Shown one piece after another: positions 8,473 through 14,447 of a stretch of 14,447 nucleotides of DNA (its first letter is position 1; each line of letters begins with the position of its first letter). The stretch is from Bolinopsis microptera (taxonomy: Eukaryota > Ctenophora > Tentaculata > Lobata > Bolinopsidae). A program made the translations under genes and the position numbers. The stretch lies in NCBI RefSeq assembly GCF_026151205.1, contig NW_026971953.1:1-14447 (forward strand), written 5' to 3'. The notes under the pieces were generated by a model. That model saw only the letters and a program-made list of their open reading frames with translations. It had not been told where the DNA came from and did not search any database.

Positions 8473-9314
8473 CCCTTCATTGACATTAACCACGATGGGG
8501 GGTTTTTTTTAAGTGGAAAAAAAAGAAGGCCGGAATTTTAATTCGGGGAGGGAAAGGAGTTAAAAAAAAAAAATATAATATAATAAAAATTATATTAATG
8601 CGGCGTAACAATTTTTTTCAATTAGGGGGGAAGGGGAGGTCCCCCCCGTTGCAGTACCTGGGTATTTTTTTTAACCTGAAACCCGCGGGGGGAGGGGCCG
8701 GCCCCGCTTACAGCCCTGATAAAAAGAAGGGTACAATTAATATAAATTTTTAATAACAAAATTTTAAAAAAACATTAAAAACTATTTTTAATAAAACATT
8801 AAAACCCGTTCTGTATACATAATAATTGAAGTGGGATTTCTACGAGCACTGAGCTTTTTTTTAATTCAGGGCGAAAAAAAAATAGGGAACCGGGGGAAAT
8901 GGGTCCGGATGTCCCCCTCCATCAAACAAATTACTGTAAACATTGCAATGTGACATTCCTTTCCCCTTTCTTTTTAAACGATAGTAAGCCCGGGGGTGTT
9001 GTTTTTACTGGCCGGGCCCCCCCCCCGTGAGCAAATAAAAAGGGAAAGATTAAAATAGTGTCCCCGGGGGGGGGGCTCTTCCCCTGGATAGGGGCCGAAC
9101 AACATGGGGTCCCTTGAAAAGAAGTGGAAAAAAAACAGAAAAAAAATTGAAAAAGTAGATTGAATTTTAGTTTAAAAAGCCAGCTACCGTTTCCCCCTTT
9201 GGGGATAAAACGGGGAACCCTTAAAAAAAGCTGTTGGGGGGGCCATTGACCGAGTGGTCCCTTTAAATTCCAAACGACCTTTTTTAGCAAATACAAAAAA
9301 ATTTTTGCGACCAC
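8473..9314 (-). pseudogene. LINE apurinic-type endonuclease domain remnant
   Basis: In LINEs this N-terminal domain nicks target DNA so that the exposed end primes reverse transcription. An open frame of 127 codons (9314-8931) contains VVWNLKG at residues 13-19, which resembles the QWNxxGL start of these domains. GDTIL then AHGGGARPVKTTPP at residues 84-108 resembles the conserved GYTxxRKDR...HGGGVAxLVK block. NVTLQ follows, where VAVQ-type residues are expected. The gap between the two blocks, about 66 residues, is near the usual value. In another frame, PIVVNVNEG (8499-8473) resembles the sequence just after the terminal SDH motif. The catalytic GDFN and SDH residues themselves are not readable. 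The first codon used here is only the start of the open frame. Confidence 0.4.
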
Positions 9315-10005
9315 TTGTTTCCCTTTCCCCTTGGCCCCCCCTAAAAAACATACCCCAAAAAAAATTTAAGAAGTGGGGGCAAATTTTTTGGTCCCCCTCA
9401 AATTATTAAGCATTTGATTTTCTTCAAATTAATGATCAATAGCTTTTTTTTCATTAAATCCCCCAATTACAAAGGTGGAAATCCCAAAAGTAAAAAGTTG
9501 GAAAAGCAACTAAACCCAAAAGTGTCCTACCTATTCCCTTTTCATAAAATTTTAACGCTTTAAAACCGTTGGAGTTTGGGGGTTTAATAACCCCCCCCAT
9601 TAAAAAAAGTTTTTTTTGTTAATAAAACAAAAACAAATTTTTTGGTGATGTCCCCCCATATCCCCTTACCGTTTTTCCCCCCTTTACTTTTAAAAGGGCT
9701 TATTTTTTTGCGAAAAACACTTAAGAAATTGATTTGAAAAAAACCCCCCATGGCCCTCAATTGGTCAGATGACCCACAAATGAAGCCCCTTTAAAAAAGG
9801 GCTACCAGGGAAAAATAAAGTCAATTTAAAAAAAAAAACACATTTATAAATTCCCCGAAAAAAAGAAAAGTACTTAATTTTAAAAAAATATAACATATTT
9901 TATATTTTTTTATATAGAGCTATTTTGCCCCCTTAGGGGGGTTTGGTCCCCCAAAAGGATCATTAAAAAATAAAAATTCTAGGCAAGGTTGCTTAGACAG
10001 TTAAA

Positions 10006-10028
10006 TTTTTTTTTTTTTTTTTTTTTTT
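10006..10028. repeat. Poly(T) run of 23
   Basis: An uninterrupted run of 23 T, followed by A and another T-run. It is the longest homopolymer in the window. It could be the poly(A) tail of a minus-strand retrotransposed copy lying to its right, but nothing recognisable follows, and runs are inflated throughout this zone, so it may be an artefact. Confidence 0.6.
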
Positions 10029-10728
10029 ATTTTTTTCCTCGCTTTTCCCCCCCCGGCACCCACCCCCACAGACCAAAATGGGCAAACTTTATTACACATT
10101 AATAAATTTATTACAATAGTTTTTTAAATTTAAGGACACATGCCCCAATTTTTGTGAAAAAAACAAAAGCTTTTTAAACAAAGAGGCAGTTTTTTGTAGG
10201 GGCCCCCCAAAAAGTACAGAAAGTCCCCCCAAAAATGCTAAAAAAACTAGCTCTGCAACCCGACAACGACACTAAAACATTGTCCCCAAAATTCTTTCTG
10301 TCAAATTTTTTAAAAAAGGGGGTTGTTTTAAAAACCCCCAATTTTGTAGTTTTTTGTGCCCGCCAATTTCGTTACATTTCTATTATTTTGGTTTTTTTTG
10401 GCAAAAATGCATAAAACTTAATTTCCCACTTTCCCTAGAGAAATTTTTACAGACAACCACTTTTTTTTTTCGGCTTTTTTACAACCTTTGCCCCAAAAAA
10501 TTTTAAGGGAGGGCCAAAATTGTTGGGGCCGCAAACCAATTGAAAGTCCCCCAAACAGGTTTTTTCTAATAAATGCTTTTTTGACCTCATAAACAAGATC
10601 AACTTATAAGAAAAGGGGAAAAACAATCAAGAGCAATAAAGGGAAAAAACACAACCCCCACCCGAGAAAGAGGCTGGCAGCCAAAAAACGTTCAAAACCT
10701 TACGGTCATTAAAAACCAAGAGGGGAGT

Positions 10729-10736
10729 GAAAAGGA

Positions 10737-10767
<31 letters not shown>

Positions 10768-10924
10768 AGAGAGAGAGAGAGAGAGGGAGAGAAAGAGAGA
10801 GAAAAGAGGGAAGAGAGAGAGGAGAAGGGAGAAGGGGAGGAGGAAAAGAAGAGAAGGGGGGGAAAAGAAAAAGAGGGGGGGGAGAGGGGAGAGGAAAAGA
10901 GGGAGAGAGAGAAGGAAAGGGGAG
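10729..10924 (+). repeat. Pure purine (GA)n-type microsatellite
   Basis: These 196 bases contain only A and G. They begin as an almost perfect (GA)n microsatellite and decay to the right into A-run/G-run mixtures. Because neither strand can form a stop codon, all frames are open; the Arg/Glu/Lys-rich plus frame and the Ser/Leu/Pro/Phe-rich minus frames around 10627-11036 follow from that. Such mirror-symmetric purine tracts can form intramolecular triplexes and are difficult templates, which fits the poor sequence around it. Confidence 0.92.
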
Positions 10925-11407
10925 CCCCGCCCCCACGGGAAGCAAAGAGAACGAACGCCACACACAGCCCCCTGGTTCCAATCCCCACAATAAATGGTGT
11001 TATTGAATCTGTAAAAAAAAATTGGGGTGATGCCAATTAAAAACGGAAAAACACCAACCCCCGGCCCCCCCTGTAGTTCAAAATAGCATATGGTTATCTA
11101 AACAAAAGCTTTTTATTTAAACGGGGTCACTTTCAGCCCCCCCGCCATCTATTTGGGGCTTTTGGAGAGGCGAAAAAAAGTGGATTTTTTGCCCAGTTTT
11201 AATTTTGAAAAAAGAGGTTGTGTTATTACTTGGGAAAATTCCTCAAGAAAATCGTGCTAAATTTTGCAACAATTTAAAAAAACCCTGAAAATTAGGCTTG
11301 ATTGTTGAAAAAGAATTTTTTAAATAATATTTAACGTACTAAGTTTTTTATGGTAAAGAAGTGCTGGTAATTGTGATATGTTTAAAGGGCCCCCCTGTAA
11401 AAACACA

Positions 11408-11423
11408 AATGACATTTGTCATT
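11408..11423. repeat. Short perfect palindrome
   Basis: AATGACA and TGTCATT form 7-bp arms around TT. An overlapping palindrome, ACAAATG-A-CATTTGT, lies at 11405-11419. The two foldings exclude each other. No function is evident. Confidence 0.6.
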
Positions 11424-11488
11424 CAAAGGTGATAAAGTGCCCCCTAAAATGCTGTTATACTTCCCTTTTAACTCTGGGTTTTGGGGTC

Positions 11489-11519
11489 ATGGACGCTTAG
11501 CTACGGGCTAGCGTCATAA
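11489..11519. repeat. Imperfect GC-containing inverted repeat
   Basis: ATGGACGCTTAGC and GGCTAGCGTCAT pair around a TACG loop with one bulge and one mismatch. It is one of the few GC-richer spots in the AT-rich right part of the window. Confidence 0.5.
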
Positions 11520-11669
11520 CTAAACCCCCCTCCCCTTCCCCAATTGATATAAAACTTACTTAGACTAGCACAATTATTAATTGTAATACCGATCTACATT
11601 TATGGGTGAAAATTCAGGAATCCTATAAATTTTAATAAAATTGTTCATGTACAATTATTTGAAAATGAT

Positions 11670-11689
11670 GTAAGGTTTTGAAACCTTAC
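11670..11689. repeat. Perfect 9-bp inverted repeat with 2-base loop
   Basis: GTAAGGTTT and AAACCTTAC flank TG. It is nearly a perfect 20-bp palindrome. No neighbouring gene is visible that it could terminate or control. Confidence 0.75.
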
Positions 11690-12359
11690 AAAAAAACTTT
11701 TAATTCATTGAACCCCCGCAACCCCCTAATGATCGGAGCCCCATAAATCTTAACAAAATTGGTACGGGTTCCCATTTTTACTTCAACAAACCCAATTACT
11801 ATCAAGGAGATGCCACTTTTCCACATCAAAAAATTTTTATTATTAAAAAAACATGAAATTCCCGCAGATTCTCAAAATTTTTGACACGTATCAAAGCAAT
11901 GGCTTGTTGAAGAAAACGTGCAATGTTAAATTAAAACTCCCCTCCAATGAGTAGAGCAGTGGTAGGTCCGTTTAGTTGCCAGTAACACCCACACAGTCCC
12001 CCCCCAAAGGCTCCCCCTGTTTAAAAATATATGCCAAATGTGTGTGTAGTGTGTAGGTCAAACTAGCAAAGTCTGCTAAAATAACACATTGCAACCAGTT
12101 CAAAATTTACTGTCTAGTATCGAAATGCGCAGCAATTGCATAAATTGAATTATTTTCAATATTTTTAAAAGGAAGGAAAACAATTATTTAAATTAGTAGA
12201 TGCTCTGAAGTTAAGTGACATTTTTACTGCTCTGATTTTTTCTGATATATGGTGTATCAATAAAACCGTAATTTTTTCTACTCAACACCAAATAAAAACA
12301 GTAGCAAACAAGTCTGTCGAAAAAGAAAAGTTATGCCTTTTTAAAATTTAAATTGGAAA

Positions 12360-12387
12360 TGCTTTTTAAATGTCATTTTAAAAAGCA
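12360..12387. repeat. Perfect 11-bp inverted repeat
   Basis: TGCTTTTTAAA (12360-12370) and TTTAAAAAGCA (12377-12387) are exact complements with a TGTCAT loop. The arms are AT-rich, so chance is not excluded. Confidence 0.75.
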
Positions 12388-12790
12388 CAAACTTTTTTAA
12401 ATATACCAAGTTTTGGGGGTGTGGGAACCTTCAATGTTTTCAAACTCTGTGTGGACCCCTGGACACCTAATAATAATAAATTTGAAAATTTAATAACACC
12501 ACTTTTAAGATAAAAACTTATTACTCAGCAGTGTTTAATCTAAACCATCCCCCGAAAGAAAGTACTTTAATAAGATAAAAGGACTGGTAACGTAAAAGCT
12601 TGAAAATATAAATTGCCCAAGTCTTTAAAGAACGGAAAATGATACTAATATGTAAAAAAAACTAACACCAATATTGACCAAAAATAAATTACCTTATATA
12701 AATTTATTCCAAGTTTTTAAATGTAAAACAATCAAAGGTTATAAAATTCAAGGAATAATTTTTGGGGTTTTGTTTAAAGTGATGCAGAAG

Positions 12791-12809
12791 TGTGCCCTAA
12801 AAAGGCACA
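12791..12809. repeat. Short GC-rich hairpin
   Basis: TGTGCC and GGCACA pair around CTAAAAA. The stem is GC-rich compared with its surroundings. Confidence 0.55.
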
Positions 12810-13462
12810 GCACGAAAAGTTTAAATTTTTAAGGGGATATCCTTCCAAAGGTGGGTTAAAAAGGCTAAAATTGATGGGTTCAGAAGCAAAAACTTACTGT
12901 TTTTATTAGAATTTGTTCGAAAATGAGACTGTTAAAAAAACATAAAGCACTGATGGCGAAAGGGGTATTATAGTATAAAAGAGGCTGGAATTGCAATTTA
13001 TTTCATAACTAAAAAATTTATGGTTTGAAAAAAGAGGAGCCTTATAATATGTTACATGATCAGTAAAAAAATCCCAACCTGGAGCAGATACTAGTAATTT
13101 TGGGAGAATCTTTCTTCGGGGGATGTTATCTTCCGAAAGAAATTCGAGGAATTTTCCAGAAGAAATCCATCAAAGAATTTTACTGTATGACCTCCTTGGT
13201 CTGAAGAGTGGGATGTTTCAACTTTAAAATGCATTGTTATTTCAAATATTTATCTGGTAAAATTGAAAAAAGGGAACTTTCTTGTTTCTTTTTTTATAAT
13301 TTCCTCAATCCTAATTAAGTTACCTAGTTTTAAATAGGAACCCACTACCCCATTGGCTCATTCCCCCCCCAAAATAACTCACATAAAAACATATTGGAGT
13401 CTTAAACTTTTTCATAACCTGGTAAAAAGAGTCAGGTTGCATGTCGAAACACATAACCTACC

Positions 13463-13479
13463 AATAATAATAATAATAA
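13463..13479. repeat. AAT triplet microsatellite
   Basis: Five AAT units in a row followed by AA. A small simple repeat with no associated gene. Confidence 0.85.
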
Positions 13480-13770
13480 ATAAAATTAATGTTATTTTGA
13501 TACAGCACCAAAAGGTTAAAATAATTTAAATTTAACCCTTATGCTCAGCTGTAAATGATACCTTAAATGACAGTAGAGATCTTTGCATCCGCCTTGGACT
13601 TGGAAATTAAAAACGGGAAAGTTTATAGTACAAGTTAAATCCTGGGCTAAAATAAGGCAGAAAACCTTTAACAAGAAGATATCCAAGAAAAGGTTTAGCA
13701 GGTTTTCTAACAATGCCAATGTAATGATACTTAATTGGGTATTCTTCAGAATTTAGAAACAACATGATTA

Positions 13771-13804
13771 TGTTATGTATCCCCCAAATCCAGGATACAT
13801 AACA
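13771..13804. repeat. Perfect 12-bp inverted repeat (hairpin)
   Basis: TGTTATGTATCC (13771-13782) and GGATACATAACA (13793-13804) are exact complements around a 10-base loop, CCCAAATCCA. This is the longest perfect stem in the clean part of the window and is not merely A/T. It lies 24 bp before the LINE-like open frame at 13828. Confidence 0.85.
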
Positions 13805-13827
13805 AAAACTTTGTTTGTAACTTTTGT

Positions 13828-14019
13828 ATGAAATTAAAAAGCATTAATATGGAGGATGTTTTTTCTACAAAGCCTTGGTTGCACAATGCAATGAAAAAGT
13901 TAAAATTACACTTTAATAAACTGCAACACATAATTTGGTTTGAAATAATAACTAACAGTGAGTGGAAAAATAATTACTTTTTTTACAAAAGGAAACAACT
14001 AAAAAGGGCTGAATACTGA
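13828..14019 (+). pseudogene. Possible second LINE linker fragment
   Basis: A 63-codon open frame of natural composition. KPWLHNAMKKL (residues 15-25), NKL (30-32) and SEWKNNYFFYKRKQLKRAEY (44-63) resemble the KPWxxxxLxxxxxxKNKLxxxF...xxxYxxYRNxLxxLxRxAExxYY segment between endonuclease and RT in CR1/RTE-like LINEs. The frame stops right after AEY, and I cannot see an endonuclease end upstream or RT motifs downstream. It is on the opposite strand to the element at 6888-9314. It may be a fragment of another element or a chance match. Confidence 0.25.
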
Positions 14020-14413
14020 ATAGGTTTAATAATTTTAAATTCTGTAAAAAATAGAAGAAGTTTTTCCCAATCCATTTTTAAATCAAATATCAAGGAGTGG
14101 AGATTTTCAAATTGGTGTTAACTGTAAATAAATCACGATCAAACCTTTAAATAAAACTTTTCTTAAGTGAGCAAACAAATTACAACTTTTTTTAAGACAG
14201 GTACACCAAATATAAATCAAACAAAAAATACACTGTTTCTTTAGTCAAATCATTATAAAAAATTGTGAAAAACCCATTAAACGATGAAAATACTGCTCCC
14301 AATTTTAATTGATCATACGTCTGAACATAGGTGGACAGAATTAGAGTTCGATGATGATTGACAGAAAAATTACTTTTAAAATCAGCACCCTTGAAATTCA
14401 AAATCACAAGAAC
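14020..14413. other. AT-rich stretch without recognisable gene
   Basis: Clean AT-rich DNA. A minus-strand open frame at 14192-14428 reads as Leu/Val/Phe-rich sequence, and its first residues come from the CAA repeat. No domain, signal or RNA gene is recognised. Confidence 0.45.
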
Positions 14414-14429
14414 CAACAACAACAACAAC
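14414..14429. repeat. CAA triplet microsatellite
   Basis: Five CAA units plus one base. A small simple repeat near the window edge. Confidence 0.85.
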
Positions 14430-14447
14430 GAAAAAGATATTGTTAGG

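Larger units (their letters stand above)
6888..9314 (-). mobile_element. Degraded non-LTR (LINE-type) retrotransposon, ORF2 region
   Basis: On the minus strand, weak matches to endonuclease, linker and reverse transcriptase blocks follow each other in the order known for LINE ORF2 proteins: about 9270 (WN), 9065-9003 (GDTIL then AHGGGARPVK), 8499-8473 (PIVVNVNEG), 8356-8156 (basic linker), 7329-7280 (RT block 1), 7239 (GF), 7137 (ACFFF), 7005-6976 (motif B) and 6902-6888 (motif C). Spacings are close to family expectation except from the linker to RT block 1, which is longer. The pieces lie in at least three frames with stops between them, so nothing can be translated as it stands. Whether the element is truly dead or merely mis-sequenced cannot be told. 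The clade might be Jockey/CR1/I-like, but I am not sure. Each single match is weak; the joint order is the argument. Confidence 0.55.
1600..10720. other. Homopolymer-stuttered, probably corrupt consensus zone
   Basis: From about 1615 onward the sequence changes from ordinary text to strings of A, C, G and T runs of three to eight bases, on both strands and in all contexts. The clean left flank contains very few such runs. The texture fades gradually towards 10,700-11,500. This looks as if individual bases had been replaced by copies of their neighbours, as expected of an unpolished or mis-called long-read segment, and not of evolution. Open frames here are short and rich in Lys, Phe, Pro and Gly, which are the translations of AAA, TTT, CCC and GGG. 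From 1600 to 3450, 5010 to 6880 and 9320 to 10,600 I can name nothing specific. Weak retroelement motifs survive between 6888 and 9314. Confidence 0.75.
10994..13827. other. AT-rich gene-poor region with scattered hairpins
   Basis: Base texture becomes progressively more natural from left to right. I found no open frame with a recognisable domain; the minus frame at 13516-13719 is short and of ordinary hydrophobic composition with no motif. No tRNA or rRNA gene is seen. What stands out are short inverted repeats, listed separately, and a small AAT repeat. This looks like intergenic or intronic DNA. Confidence 0.5.

Noticed and set aside
8576-8597. TAATATAA/TTATATTA inverted repeat as a regulatory hairpin.
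   Set aside because: Pure A/T arms in an AT-rich noisy segment; expected by chance.
10974-10984. GGTTCCAATCC, similar to a tRNA B box, suggesting a tRNA gene or tRNA-derived SINE.
   Set aside because: The purine required after GGTTC is a C, no A box is visible upstream and no cloverleaf can be drawn.
10627-11036. Open frames giving an Arg/Glu/Lys-rich protein on plus and Ser/Leu/Pro-rich proteins on minus.
   Set aside because: All are translations of a pure purine microsatellite, which is free of stops by composition.
1-14447. Bacterial operon, phage, toxin-antitoxin or defence system.
   Set aside because: No ribosome-binding-site-led gene series, no recognisable prokaryotic protein, and eukaryote-style repeats throughout.

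Overview
This window looks like non-coding, repeat-rich nuclear DNA from a eukaryote, most likely an invertebrate. It holds minisatellites, microsatellites, long AT-rich stretches without genes and the relics of a LINE-type retrotransposon. I see no operon, no Shine-Dalgarno-led gene and no intact host gene. The species cannot be fixed from the sequence; a crustacean or mollusc genome would fit, but that is a guess.

Layout. (1) 1-1600 is clean sequence. It carries two copies of a composite module: an array of 29-bp minisatellite units followed by the same ~147-bp tail (165-554 and 975-1293). A third, diverged tail fragment lies at 1308-1340. (2) From about 1600 to about 10,700 the texture changes abruptly. 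Nearly every base sits in a short homopolymer run, as if bases had been overwritten by copies of their neighbours. I read this as a poor consensus, such as a gap filled from a low-quality long read, rather than natural sequence. The zone contains a 911-base block with a single T (3454-4364), directly followed by a blurred tandem array of about 60-bp units (4365-5010). (3) On the minus strand of the degraded zone, from about 9314 down to 6888, short peptide matches occur in the order and roughly the spacing of a non-LTR retrotransposon ORF2: endonuclease start, endonuclease GG block, endonuclease end, the basic linker, then RT block 1, the GF block, and RT motifs A, B and C. They lie in several frames with stops between them. 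(4) From about 10,700 the sequence gradually recovers. It begins with a 196-base pure purine tract and then becomes AT-rich single-copy-like DNA with several perfect hairpins, small triplet repeats and one weak second LINE-like peptide at 13828-14019.

No genes here appear to work together. Most long open frames are by-products of composition: a T-free strand cannot encode a stop codon, nor can its complement. The most valuable observations are the hidden LINE, the 60-bp array, the duplicated minisatellite-plus-tail module, and the sharp change in sequence quality that should make any reader distrust protein predictions between 1600 and 10,700.
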